64,000 nucleotides of DNA from Bifidobacterium cuniculi. GTDB taxonomy: Bacteria > Actinomycetota > Actinomycetes > Actinomycetales > Bifidobacteriaceae. The stretch spans positions 108,398-172,397 of the forward strand of contig NZ_JGYV01000005.1 in NCBI RefSeq assembly GCF_000741575.1, given 5' to 3'. The notes below the pieces were generated by a model. It was not told where the DNA came from. It was given only the letters and a program-made list of their open reading frames with translations, and did no database searches. Numbering within the stretch: the stretch's first letter is position 1; every line of letters starts with the position of its first letter. Positions 43,178-51,904 of the stretch are shown here, in pieces. Both the position numbers and the translations under genes were made by a program.

Positions 43178-44506
43178 TCAGTCGGCATTGTTCAGGTAGT
43201 GCGAACGCAGCATGTGCGCGGTGCGGTAGCAGGCGACGCGCACGATCGCCACGATCGCCAGCGCCAGGCAGCACAGCAGGCCGATCCATGCGACCTTCCA
43301 GACGACGCCGGCGTCCATGGCGATGTCGTGGCCGGCGCCGAGCATGCCGACCAGCGGATTGGTGGCGAAGGCGCCGATGAGCAGGCCGATCGCCAGCGCC
43401 GGCACGGTCAGGAAGAGGCTCTCCAGCGAGAACTGGCGGGCGACGCGCGGGCGGGTGACGCCGATCGCCAGGTCGTAGCCGATCTCGCTGCTGCGCGGCA
43501 GCACCTGCCACAGCGTGAGCGCCAGCAGGATGGCGCCGCCGATCGCCCACGCGCAGATCAGGATGATGCGGGTGAGCTCAGCGAGGCGCTCCAGCGGCAC
43601 CAGCGACTTGAGGTAGGCGTCGAGGTTCGGCGAGGTGACGGTGTCGCCCTCAGGCAGCACGTCCTTGATGGCGGCCTTGAACTTCTCGAAGTCGGCGGGG
43701 CTGTTGAGTGTGAAGATGACGTTGACGTCGGGGATTGCCCAGCCCTTGGCGTCGGTGCTGTCCAGGCCGTATCCGGCGAAGTCGTAGTAGGTGGTGTACA
43801 GGGCGTTGTCGCGGTCGTCCTTGGCGAACTCGGCGTCGGTGCCCGGCGCGTCGTTCGGGTTGGTGACGTACTCGTAGATGCCGGTGACCTTGAAGGTGCA
43901 GGTGGCCTTGGCGACGGTGGGCTTGGCGACGGTGATCTTGTCGCCGACCTTGGTGCCGTTGGCGTCAGCGAGCTGCTTGGAGATGATGGCGGTGGGTTCG
44001 CTCACGTCGTCGTAGGAGAGGTTCTCGCCCTCCACGATCTTCCAGGTGCCCATCTCGTTGGCCTGCGCGGCCACGTCGTTGAAGACGCCGACCAGCGTGA
44101 AGTCGCCGCCCGTCTTGTCCTGGGAGGCGTCGGAGGTGTGGTCGTCCGTGATGGCCTTGAAGGAGGAGTCCTCGCGCACTGGCACGCTCGTGGTCACGGA
44201 GTACTGGAACTGGACGTTCGCCTGCTGTGCGGCCAGGCCGATCTCGTTGTAGGTCTCCCAGCTGACGTAGTGCTTGGTCCAGTCGGCGTCGTCGCCGGCG
44301 CGTTCCTTGAGCGTCTCGGCGCTGGGGCGGATGGTGACCTGCGGGGCGATGCTGTCGTAGTCGGCGCCCAGGGCGGTGCGGCAGGTGTTGAGGACGGCGG
44401 TGCCGAACACCGACCATGCGGCCAGGAGCAGGCCGACGAGCACGGTCAGCAGGCTCCTCCATGGGTGGCGTCGCAGGGTGCGGCAGGCATTTCGTAACAC
44501 GAACAT
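43178..44506 (-). CDS. FtsX-like ABC permease, single module
   Basis: 442-residue membrane protein. An N-terminal helix (about 17-40, SLLTVLVGLLLAAWSVFG) is followed by an extracytoplasmic domain of about 270 residues with VTDDHTSDASQ-type hydrophilic loops, then three closely spaced membrane helices (about 325-430). This is the FtsX/MacB topology. GGAGAA lies 7 bp upstream of ATG 44506. It is the first gene of a two-gene operon with the degenerate ATPase. Its upstream region carries a cluster of DnaA-box-like sites shared with a divergent gene. Substrate or signal unknown. Confidence 0.85.
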   Translation of the reverse strand: MFVLRNACRTLRRHPWRSLLTVLVGLLLAAWSVFGTAVLNTCRTALGADYDSIAPQVTIRPSAETLKERAGDDADWTKHYVSWETYNEIGLAAQQANVQFQYSVTTSVPVREDSSFKAITDDHTSDASQDKTGGDFTLVGVFNDVAAQANEMGTWKIVEGENLSYDDVSEPTAIISKQLADANGTKVGDKITVAKPTVAKATCTFKVTGIYEYVTNPNDAPGTDAEFAKDDRDNALYTTYYDFAGYGLDSTDAKGWAIPDVNVIFTLNSPADFEKFKAAIKDVLPEGDTVTSPNLDAYLKSLVPLERLAELTRIILICAWAIGGAILLALTLWQVLPRSSEIGYDLAIGVTRPRVARQFSLESLFLTVPALAIGLLIGAFATNPLVGMLGAGHDIAMDAGVVWKVAWIGLLCCLALAIVAIVRVACYRTAHMLRSHYLNNAD

Positions 44507-44574
44507 ATGCGATTCTCCATTGGTTTGGTCCATGCGCGGACCATGCACGTCCATGCATGTCCGCGCAATGCGCG

Positions 44575-44631
44575 TTATCCACAATCATGGTCGGGGATGT
44601 GGATAGCGGGCGTGTCATCCACATATCCACA
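44575..44631. promoter_or_regulatory. Four DnaA-box-like sites in 57 bp
   Basis: TTATCCACA (44575-44583, exact consensus), TGTGGATAG (44598-44606, inverted CTATCCACA), TCATCCACA (44615-44623) and ATATCCACA (44623-44631) lie between the divergent permease and 495-aa-protein genes. The origin genes dnaA/dnaN are absent here. Confidence 0.6.
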
Positions 44632-44751
44632 TGTCCGGGGGTGTCCGTTGGCGCATGCGGGCGAGGTGTGGCACGGTGGACATGCCGGCACGCGTCGCCG
44701 GTGGCCGCGGTGCCCGTCCGTGGCCTTGGGGCGAGGGAAGGAGCCTTCAGC

Positions 44752-46239
44752 ATGCAGACCCCGTTCATCCTTGATTCCGCGCGGTTCCTCAACCAGTTGC
44801 GGCAGTTGCGGCAGTGCTTCGAGCTGGTGGTGGCCGAGACGAGGATCGCTACGCGCGGTGCGGACCGCGACGGAGGTGCCATGGCAGGTCGTCCGGGCGG
44901 TGGCGGGGGCACCGTGGCAGCGCGTGCCGGCAGTCCTCGCACCGGAGTCGATGCCGGTGTGTCCGTCGGCGCCGCGCTGTCCGGTGCCCCTGCTGCCGGC
45001 ACCGCCGACCGGCAGCCGGACGTGCCGCCGTCCGTCGTCGACGAACCGGGACGCCTGTCGTGGGAACTGTTCGGCTGCAGCTGCTGGTCCGCGCTGGTGA
45101 CGACCGCCGCGTTCTGCGCCGACGACGCCCTCGTCGCTGCCGCGCGGGAATTCCTGGCCCGCACGGAAAACGGCGTGCGCGCCAAGGGGCTGACGGTCTG
45201 GCTCTACGAACTGGTCAACGATGCGCGGATGGCGCTCGTGATGGACGAACCCAGCCCGCGCATGCCGCCCACCATCCGGCCCATGGGACTGGCGCGCATG
45301 GTCCGCTGGCTGCGCGGCAGCGGGCGCGGCCGCTTCGGTTCGCGCACCAGGCAGGAGGACATGGCCGAGTATGCCACCCAGGCGCACCGGCTGGCCGCAC
45401 TGGTCCTGCTGCAGTGGGGCAGTCCCCACCGGATCGTCAACGAGATGGCCGCCACGCTGCTCACCGACGCCTCGCTGGGCAGCTGCCTGCTGCGCGAGGA
45501 CCCCGCCGTACGCGCCCGCGGCGCCTCCACCGACACCCGCTACCGGCGGCTGGTGGACTACCGGCGCCGCCTGTGCGTCGAGGGTGATTTCCAGTACGCG
45601 CGCGCCGTGGCTGCGGGCATGGTGCCGTTGGGACAGGAGGACGAACGTTGCGAGCTGACCTTCGACGTGGACCGGCGCTACCTCTACGATGCCGCGTATC
45701 TACTGCAGGCCTGCGAGGACTTGTGGGAAGGGCCGGAGGTGCCCGCGGCGGCGCAGGTGGCGGCCACGGTGGAGTCGAAACGGAAGCACCCCATCGGCGA
45801 GGTCCGCAGGAATCCCCTCTACCTGCGCGACCTGGCCGAGTCCCTGCTGGGACCGACCGGCGCGGAGGACCTGGTGCAGGGCTTCGAACGACGCGACAGG
45901 GAACGCTTCGCGGCCGGCAGGCGCCGGCTGGAGGAGCAATGTGAGATGGTGCAGGAGACGAACCTGCTCATGGTGCCCCTGCAGGTCGTGCAGCGCGCGG
46001 AGCCGGACTGGGACGCGCTGGGCCGTGCCCCCTGGCAGCAGCGCACCGAGGCGTGGTGCTCCTACGGCGTCGCCTGTGACGACGCGGCGACCATCGTGCT
46101 CACCCGCATGCATTTCAAGGACGACGCCTTCCGTGCACAGGCCGCCATGGGATTGCTCAGGCAGCTGCCCGGCGACTACTGCGACGTGGTGCTGCCCGTG
46201 ATTGAACGTGAGATCTCGCGGCTGGCGGTGGCCGCCTGA
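44752..46239 (+). CDS. Hypothetical protein, 495 aa
   Basis: I do not recognise a family. ATG 44752 has GGGAAGGAG 9 bp upstream. Residues 1-38 are helical (FLNQLRQLRQCFELVV). Residues ~40-85 are a Gly/Ala/Pro linker, and the remaining ~400 residues are alpha-helical, Arg/Leu-rich, with no membrane segment or signal peptide. Several Cys and Trp residues (FGCSCWSAL, EAWCSYGVACDD) are scattered without a metal motif. It is divergent from the FtsX-like operon and is followed tail to tail by the nuclease lipoprotein gene with an 11-bp gap. It is probably cytoplasmic. Confidence 0.7.
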   Translation: MQTPFILDSARFLNQLRQLRQCFELVVAETRIATRGADRDGGAMAGRPGGGGGTVAARAGSPRTGVDAGVSVGAALSGAPAAGTADRQPDVPPSVVDEPGRLSWELFGCSCWSALVTTAAFCADDALVAAAREFLARTENGVRAKGLTVWLYELVNDARMALVMDEPSPRMPPTIRPMGLARMVRWLRGSGRGRFGSRTRQEDMAEYATQAHRLAALVLLQWGSPHRIVNEMAATLLTDASLGSCLLREDPAVRARGASTDTRYRRLVDYRRRLCVEGDFQYARAVAAGMVPLGQEDERCELTFDVDRRYLYDAAYLLQACEDLWEGPEVPAAAQVAATVESKRKHPIGEVRRNPLYLRDLAESLLGPTGAEDLVQGFERRDRERFAAGRRRLEEQCEMVQETNLLMVPLQVVQRAEPDWDALGRAPWQQRTEAWCSYGVACDDAATIVLTRMHFKDDAFRAQAAMGLLRQLPGDYCDVVLPVIEREISRLAVAA

Positions 46240-46249
46240 GCGTGGCCGG

Positions 46250-47176
46250 TCACTCGCAAGCGACGCCGTCGCCGTCACGGTCGAGCGCGGTGGAGTAGCC
46301 GGGCTCGCCACGGTGCAGCGGCGCCTTGCCAGCCTCGCGCACCGCCGCGCAGTTCGCATAGGTGACGGACGTGTCCGCCGCCTCGGACGGCGTGCCCGAC
46401 GTGTCCTGGCCGTTGTCGGCGGACTGGCTGGTCGTCTGGCTGCCGGCGGACTGTACGCCGTCGTCGGTCGGGACGGCCTGCGTGGGGCAGCCGGACAGCA
46501 CGTTCGCCATGGCGTCATGCTCCGCCTGCGTGACCCACAGTCCGTACTTGCTCTTCACGCCGATCTGCCGGGCGACGTACTCGCAGCGGAACGACTTGTT
46601 GGACGGCAGCCAGGTGGCGGCGTCGCCGTCGCTCTTCTGCTGGTTGGCGGGGCCGTCCACGGCGAGCAGGTTGTAGGGGTCGTTGGCCAGCTGGCGACGC
46701 TCCTCCTCGCTCAGCTGCTGTGCGCCCGTCTGCCACGCGTTGCTCAGCGCCACCACGTGGTCGATCTGCACGGCGGTGCTCGTGTCCTGGCCGCGCGTGA
46801 AGTCGATCCGCGTGCCCGTGTACGGGTCGTCGAGGACGCCGCTGGTGACCACGCAGTCGTGGGTGCCGTCCTTGTAGGTGACGTCGGTGAGGTCACGGTT
46901 GAGGACGTCGTTGCGGGTGTCGCAGCCGTTGTGGTCGACGTCGGCCCAGGCGGCGCCGAACTGGTCGCGGCTGTAGCCGGTCTTCGGCGCGCGGCCCTTG
47001 ACCGGCAAGGTCTCGAGCACGTCCAGCGCCGTGGTGCCTGAGGCGGAGGTGGAGCTCGACGCCTGCGTGGCGTCCGAGGTCGCGGACAGGCCGTCCGCGG
47101 AGCAGGCCCCGAGGCCGAGCAGCAGTGCGGCGCTGGCGAAGGCGGCGAGGGAACGGCGTGCGATGGACGACGACAT
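46250..47176 (-). CDS. Surface lipoprotein nuclease: GmrSD-type HNH plus Excalibur domain
   Basis: 308 residues. The signal peptide ends in lipobox LGAC (C25), and a Ser/Thr-rich linker follows. An HNH endonuclease domain of the DUF1524/GmrSD-C type (about 55-230) has IDHVVALSNAW (H140) and NDPYNLLAVDGPANQQKSDG (166-185). A second Thr/Ser linker leads to a C-terminal Excalibur calcium-binding motif (273-308, LDRDGDGVACE). The family includes secreted DNases of actinobacteria. Anchored outside the membrane, it may degrade extracellular DNA for nutrition or uptake, or protect against phage DNA. The Ser/Thr-rich linkers could be O-mannosylated by Pmt. Confidence 0.88.
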   Translation of the reverse strand: MSSSIARRSLAAFASAALLLGLGACSADGLSATSDATQASSSTSASGTTALDVLETLPVKGRAPKTGYSRDQFGAAWADVDHNGCDTRNDVLNRDLTDVTYKDGTHDCVVTSGVLDDPYTGTRIDFTRGQDTSTAVQIDHVVALSNAWQTGAQQLSEEERRQLANDPYNLLAVDGPANQQKSDGDAATWLPSNKSFRCEYVARQIGVKSKYGLWVTQAEHDAMANVLSGCPTQAVPTDDGVQSAGSQTTSQSADNGQDTSGTPSEAADTSVTYANCAAVREAGKAPLHRGEPGYSTALDRDGDGVACE

Positions 47177-47419
47177 GGTGGGCTCCTGTGGTGGGTGAGT
47201 TGGATAGCGGGTTCATGGTAGCACTGAAATGGCGGGGGAGGGAACAGATGTTCGAAATGGGGCGCACGAGGGGTGGGGTTTTGCGTGGGTGCCTTGGCAG
47301 GTTTGGGGTGAGGCTTCCTTCATATGGAGGCGCGGCGATCCTTTGTAATCGGAGCCCCTTGAGAAATGTTTCATTTTTTCGTGATATTTCTAGGGCGGCC
47401 CGCGTTCGCCGCCGAAACC

Positions 47420-47453
47420 AAGAACCCCCGGTCCTTTCGGACCGGGGGTTCTT
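47420..47453 (-). terminator. Terminator of the tRNA-Ser gene
   Basis: 15-bp perfect stem AAGAACCCCCGGTCC / GGACCGGGGGTTCTT with a TTTC loop, just downstream of the tRNA on the minus strand. Next to it (47360-47400) lies a solo arm of the metG-type hairpin family. Confidence 0.8.
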
Positions 47454-47460
47454 CATCAGG

Positions 47461-47545
47461 CGGAGGATGCGAGATTCGAACTCGCGAGGCTGTTACACCA
47501 ACACGCTTTCCAAGCGTGCGCCATAGGCCACTAGGCGAATCCTCC
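47461..47545 (-). tRNA. tRNA-Ser (GGA anticodon)
   Basis: 85-nt type II tRNA without encoded CCA. The acceptor stem GGAGGAT pairs with ATCCTCC and G is the discriminator base. The anticodon stem is CACGC/GCGTG around loop TTGGAAA, so the anticodon is GGA. The long variable arm and GTTCGAATC T-loop are in place. It reads UCC/UCU serine codons. Confidence 0.95.
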
Positions 47546-47630
47546 ACTGCCAGCCTTCCGGCGGCAACTTGAATAGGTTACAACACGGGGCCTACCTTGG
47601 CAAGCCCCTGCGTGTCGTGGACCATCCGGA

Positions 47631-49535
47631 TCAGTCCATGTGCAGGTAGCGCTTCCAGAAGGGGACGGACTTGAGCATGGGGGCGGCCTGCTGCCAGGCG
47701 TCCATGAGCTCCTGCTCGTGCTTGCGCCAGTAGGCCAGGTCGCGACGCATGCGCTTGAGCACGCCACGGTAGCGGTCGGTGTCCTTGGTGCGTACCACAC
47801 CCTTGCGGGTCGACCAGTCGATGGAGACAATCACATCCTGGCCGTGGATGGAACCGCCCTGGTACTCCCAGCCCTGGTGGTTGATGAGCGCGAAGTCCTC
47901 CGGCTGTGACTCGTCGGCGGTCTTCTGCTCCAGCAGGGCCACGCGCTGGCCGTTGGCGGTCAGGTAGTCGTAGGCGCGCTGGCGCATGCTGCGCGGCAGG
48001 TTGAGGTCGATGCGCTGGCGGGTGAGGGTGTCCGGGTCGAAGCCATGGATTCCCAAGGCCTCCACCTGCCGGGTGAGCGTGGCGAAGTCCACCATCTGCT
48101 CCTTGGCGCGGTTGGCCCACATGAACTTCTCCTGCACCACCGGCTCCTCGATGAAGCGCGGACCCTTGAGGAAGTCCTCGAAGCCGGCCAGGGCCAGCTC
48201 GGCGTCCGTGTAGTTGAACTTGCGCAGCTCCAGGTTGACCATCTTGCGCATGCCGGTGAGCATGGTGTCCATGCTCGGCGCCAGGCCGGTCACCGCCTGG
48301 CCGATGCACGAGTTGCGCACGGTCTGGTAGCGTTCGACGCCCGCGTTGTAGCGGATCTCGAACTTGGCGTGCCACACGCACAGGCCGTTCATCGTCATGA
48401 ACTTCGGGTTGCAGCGGATGCCGTACTCCACGTCGTCGTAGCGCACGAAGATCGGCAGTGGCATGCCCTCGCGGCGGATCGTGGACGCCGGGATGCAGCA
48501 GTACCACCAGGCAGCGTAGCGGTGTGCGTCGGACGGTATTACCATTTCCTCGCTGTAGCATTCGTTGTACACGGCATCGAGGAAGTTGGTGACTTGTAGC
48601 GGCGGCTTGGCCGGCACGCAGTTGCCTTCGGCGGGGGAGATGAAGCCGGTGTCCTCCTTCATGTCCTGCACGTCCTCCATGTTGAGCATCGCGCCGGAGA
48701 CGAAGGCGTCGCGGTACTCGTCGTTCACGATGCGCAGGAGGTTGTAGGTGCGGCGGATGCTCTCCGGGGAGACCTCCACGTCGTCGTCCATGAGCAGCAC
48801 GTTCGTGGCGGGCACGTCCTGCTCAAGGGACTCGATCATGCCGCGCGCGAAGCCGCCGGCGCCGCCCACGTTCTCGTTGGGGCTCACCGTGATGCGCCCG
48901 TCGGACAGCGCCGCCGCGTCCAGCGTGGAGCCGTTGTCGATGACGTGCATGGTCAGGTGCTGCGCGATGTCGTCGTCCGATTGGAGCAGCTCGGTGCGCA
49001 CCAGCTCGATGTTGCGTTCGATGAAGCGTTCCTTGCGGAAGGTGGTGGTGGCGATGGACAGTTCCACCGGGTTTGCCTCGCCCTCGTATTCCACCTCGTA
49101 CCAGCCGTTGCGGATGGAGGTCTCCGCGCCGGTCTCGATGCGGAAGCCGGCGAGCACCGCATGCTCGTCCACCTCCAGCTTGAGCGCCAGCTGGTGCCAC
49201 TTGCCGTCGCCGGGCACGGTCTCGTTCACGGACGGCACCGGCTGAGGCTCGGTGGCCAGGCGGTCGGCCACGGTCTGCATGACCAGCGCCGGAGCCTTCG
49301 ACCGCACCTCCAGGTGCAGCGTAAAGCCGGTGGCGCGCGTGTAGCGGCGCAGCTTGAGCACGGACAGCGCATTGAAATAGGTGGTGAAGTCCACGGTGCC
49401 CTCGCCGGCGATCACCCATTCGCCCTTGGCGCGTCCCGGGTGCAGGAGCTGGTCGGTATGGTAGTACATGGTGGGATAGCTCAGGGCGCGCGGCTTCGTC
49501 TCCAGCAGCACGTTGGCGAACCGAATGGATGACAT
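47631..49535 (-). CDS. GlfT2-like galactofuranosyltransferase A
   Basis: 634 residues. The layout is that of mycobacterial GlfT2: an N-terminal beta-domain (about 1-155), a GT-A core starting PVELSIATTTFRKE, and the metal/donor motif DDD at 250-252 (LLMDDDVEV). WWYCCIP, FVRYDDVEYG (acceptor site and catalytic-base region) and CVWHAKF follow. It should polymerise galactofuranose from UDP-Galf on a lipid-linked acceptor at the inner membrane face. After WH the sequence (EIRYNAGVERYQTVRN) differs from paralogue B, hinting at different linkage or acceptor preference. ATG 49535 has CAAGGAAAA upstream. It is divergent from the wzm exporter gene. Confidence 0.88.
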   Translation of the reverse strand: MSSIRFANVLLETKPRALSYPTMYYHTDQLLHPGRAKGEWVIAGEGTVDFTTYFNALSVLKLRRYTRATGFTLHLEVRSKAPALVMQTVADRLATEPQPVPSVNETVPGDGKWHQLALKLEVDEHAVLAGFRIETGAETSIRNGWYEVEYEGEANPVELSIATTTFRKERFIERNIELVRTELLQSDDDIAQHLTMHVIDNGSTLDAAALSDGRITVSPNENVGGAGGFARGMIESLEQDVPATNVLLMDDDVEVSPESIRRTYNLLRIVNDEYRDAFVSGAMLNMEDVQDMKEDTGFISPAEGNCVPAKPPLQVTNFLDAVYNECYSEEMVIPSDAHRYAAWWYCCIPASTIRREGMPLPIFVRYDDVEYGIRCNPKFMTMNGLCVWHAKFEIRYNAGVERYQTVRNSCIGQAVTGLAPSMDTMLTGMRKMVNLELRKFNYTDAELALAGFEDFLKGPRFIEEPVVQEKFMWANRAKEQMVDFATLTRQVEALGIHGFDPDTLTRQRIDLNLPRSMRQRAYDYLTANGQRVALLEQKTADESQPEDFALINHQGWEYQGGSIHGQDVIVSIDWSTRKGVVRTKDTDRYRGVLKRMRRDLAYWRKHEQELMDAWQQAAPMLKSVPFWKRYLHMD

Positions 49536-49653
49536 GGTCTGTTTTCCTTGTTTCTTCGAGGGGCCCCGGACGGGTTCGGTCAATATGTCTCCCAGCATAG
49601 TCACGCGCGGGAAAAAGCCGTTGCGCCATGGGCGTTTGCATCCACGCCGCTGA

Positions 49654-49659
49654 TAGGAT
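49654..49659 (+). promoter_or_regulatory. -10 hexamer TAGGAT, leaderless wzm start
   Basis: TAGGAT is followed by 7 nt and then GTG 49667. Confidence 0.5.
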
Positions 49660-49666
49660 GGTCCGT

Positions 49667-50506
49667 GTGACGAATGTGAATGAGGCGGTGAAGAGCCGCT
49701 ACGGCTATGCAATGACCGTGCTGCGCGGCCTGGTGAAGACCGACTTCAAGCTGCGCTACCAAGGGTCGTTTCTCGGGGTGGCGTGGAGCGTGCTGCGGCC
49801 GCTCATGGTGTTCGCGGTCATGTACGTGGTGTTCGCCAGGTTCCTGAAGATCTCCGACGGCACCCCCACCTACCCGGTGGTGCTGCTGTGCGGCGTCGTC
49901 TCCTGGCAGTTCGTCACGGAGACCGTCACCATGGGCCTGCGCTCCATTGTGGACCGCGGCGACCTGCTGCGCAAGGTGCACTTCCCGAACGTCATCGTAG
50001 TGGTATCCGCATCTCTGGGCGCCCTCATCTCGCTGGCGATCAACTTCGTGGTCGTGCTCGTCTTCGCCTTCTTCAGTCATGTGCAGTTCACCTGGGAAGT
50101 GCTCTGGCTGCCGCTCAACCTGATACAGCTGTATGTGCTGGCCCTGTCGATCGCCATGATCTGCGCGACCTGCTACGTCTACTTCCGCGACATCGCGCAC
50201 ATCTGGGACGTGGTCCAGCAGATCCTCTTCTACTGCATGCCGATCATGTACCCACTGTCGTACGTCCTCACCCACGCCGGTACCTACGGCGAGCTGGTGG
50301 CACGCGTGGAGGTACTCAACCCCATCGCGCAGTGCATCCAGGACATCCGGCATAACTTCCTGGCCCCGGCGACCACGCCGACTGTGTGGAACATGTTCTC
50401 CAACCCGTGGGCCAAGGCATTCCCCATCGCGGTGACGCTGCTGCTCGCCTGGTTCGGTGTGTGGCTGTTCCGCCGCAACAGCAGCAAGTTCGCGGAGGTG
50501 ATCTGA
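49667..50506 (+). CDS. wzm: Polysaccharide ABC exporter permease (Wzm)
   Basis: 279-residue ABC-2-type permease with six membrane helices. The typical N-terminal amphipathic segment DFKLRYQGSFLGVAWSVLRP leads into helix 1, and the late FYCMPIMYPLSYVL loop and helix are present. It moves lipid-linked polysaccharide to the outer face. GTG 49667 is preferred because the -10 hexamer lies 7 nt upstream; ATG 49658 is an alternative, but it overlaps that hexamer. The ATPase gene starts 3 bp after its stop. Equivalent of Rv3783 in mycobacterial galactan export. Confidence 0.92.
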   Translation: MTNVNEAVKSRYGYAMTVLRGLVKTDFKLRYQGSFLGVAWSVLRPLMVFAVMYVVFARFLKISDGTPTYPVVLLCGVVSWQFVTETVTMGLRSIVDRGDLLRKVHFPNVIVVVSASLGALISLAINFVVVLVFAFFSHVQFTWEVLWLPLNLIQLYVLALSIAMICATCYVYFRDIAHIWDVVQQILFYCMPIMYPLSYVLTHAGTYGELVARVEVLNPIAQCIQDIRHNFLAPATTPTVWNMFSNPWAKAFPIAVTLLLAWFGVWLFRRNSSKFAEVI

Positions 50507-50509
50507 CCC

Positions 50510-51865
50510 GTGGCGCAGTACGTGACTGACGTGACCAGGGCCGACGGCGACGAAGCCGTCGGCATGCACAACTACATGGACCAGCCGGTCGTGCTCGACG
50601 TGGAACACGTGGAGAAGTGGTTCAAGCTGCCCACCGAGCAGGCCAGCGGCCTCAAGCAGGCCTTCATCAACTGGACGCGCGGCATCAAGGGATACAAGGA
50701 GCAGCGCGTGCTCAAGGACATCACCTTCCAAGTGCATCAGGGCGAGTTCTTCGGTATCGTCGGACGCAACGGCGGTGGCAAGTCCACGCTGCTCAAGATC
50801 ATCTCCCAGATCTACATGCCCAACCGCGGCAAGGTGAGCGTGCAGGGCAAGCTCGTGCCCTTCATCGAGCTCGGCGTCGGCTTCAATCCCGAACTCACCG
50901 GCCGCGAGAACGTCTACCTCAACGGCGCCCTCCTGGGCTTCACCCCCGAGGAAGTCGACGGCATGTACGACGACATCGTCGAATTCGCCGAGCTCGGCGA
51001 ATTCATGGACCAGAAGCTCAAGAACTACTCGAGCGGCATGCAGGTGCGTCTCGCCTTCTCCGTGGCCATCAAGGCCCAGGGCGACATCCTCGTGCTCGAC
51101 GAGGTGCTCGCCGTGGGCGACGAGGCCTTCCAGCGCAAGTGCGACGACTTCTTCACCCAGATCCGTAAGGACCCCACCAAGACCGTGATCCTCGTGACCC
51201 ACGACATGAGCGCCGTGAAGCGCTATTGCACCCGCGCCATGTTCATCGAGGACGGCGAGGTGGCCGTCATCGGCGACAAAGCAAGTGTGGCAGAGCGGTA
51301 TACGCTATCCAATCTCGAGGCGGAGCGTCAGGAACAGGCGGAACGTCGCAAGCGACTGGAGACCGAAGAGGACGGCGTAGTATATCCTAATGGGCTGAAT
51401 GCCCGCTGTCCCATTCTTCGCACTTATCCAGTCGACAAGGCAATGGTCAGCGGAGCTGAACGTTTCCGATTCGCCGTGGAATACCAGTATGATGAGCCGG
51501 GTGACTTCTATCTGGCCATCGCCATGCACGACATACGTCGTGGAGGCATCACATACGACACCGGCCCCAAGCGATTCAAGATGGAACAGCATGGTCATCA
51601 CACCGTGTATTTTGAGCTTCCGGTGGAATTGTTCAACGACGGCGAGTTCCGACTGCTCACATCCTTGCGCATTCCCCAACCAGACAATGACACGATGACC
51701 GATGCCGTGGCGGTGGCGTTGGACGATAACGCATGTACCTTCGTGGTGCGTGACAAGCGTAATACCAGTAATTACGCACTGTTAAGCGATCGAGCGATGA
51801 CCATTGTCCCCATTTCGCCCGAGGAGGCACTTGGAGAGACAGCTGAGGAATCTACGGTGGCTTAG
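50510..51865 (+). CDS. wzt: Polysaccharide ABC exporter ATPase with C-terminal glycan-binding domain (Wzt)
   Basis: 451 residues from GTG 50510 (GGAGGTGA 10 bp upstream). The ATPase domain (about 25-265) has Walker A GRNGGGKST (85-93), signature YSSGMQ (173-178), Walker B VLDEVLAVGD and H231. Residues ~290-445 form a beta-rich C-terminal domain like the Wzt domains that recognise the glycan end before export. Around codon 263-290 base composition changes from strongly GC-rich to near-balanced (more A/T at third positions) and stays so through the next gene. The recognition domain may thus have been exchanged with the adjoining glycosyltransferase, while the ATPase is native. Confidence 0.93.
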   Translation: MAQYVTDVTRADGDEAVGMHNYMDQPVVLDVEHVEKWFKLPTEQASGLKQAFINWTRGIKGYKEQRVLKDITFQVHQGEFFGIVGRNGGGKSTLLKIISQIYMPNRGKVSVQGKLVPFIELGVGFNPELTGRENVYLNGALLGFTPEEVDGMYDDIVEFAELGEFMDQKLKNYSSGMQVRLAFSVAIKAQGDILVLDEVLAVGDEAFQRKCDDFFTQIRKDPTKTVILVTHDMSAVKRYCTRAMFIEDGEVAVIGDKASVAERYTLSNLEAERQEQAERRKRLETEEDGVVYPNGLNARCPILRTYPVDKAMVSGAERFRFAVEYQYDEPGDFYLAIAMHDIRRGGITYDTGPKRFKMEQHGHHTVYFELPVELFNDGEFRLLTSLRIPQPDNDTMTDAVAVALDDNACTFVVRDKRNTSNYALLSDRAMTIVPISPEEALGETAEESTVA

Positions 51866-51891
51866 CTCTCAGATGCTGATGACGTAAATGC

Positions 51892-51897
51892 TACACT
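51892..51897 (+). promoter_or_regulatory. -10 hexamer TACACT, leaderless start
   Basis: TACACT is followed by 7 nt and then ATG 51905. Confidence 0.5.
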
Positions 51898-51904
51898 GGC
51901 GTCC

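Noticed and set aside
44575..44631. Replication origin
   Set aside because: DnaA boxes occur, but there are no dnaA, dnaN, rpmH or gyrase genes nearby and no long AT-rich unwinding region.
47461..47545. Genomic island integrated at tRNA-Ser
   Set aside because: tRNA genes are frequent integration sites and the neighbouring cluster has one low-GC segment, but no integrase and no repeated tRNA 3' end (attR) was seen.
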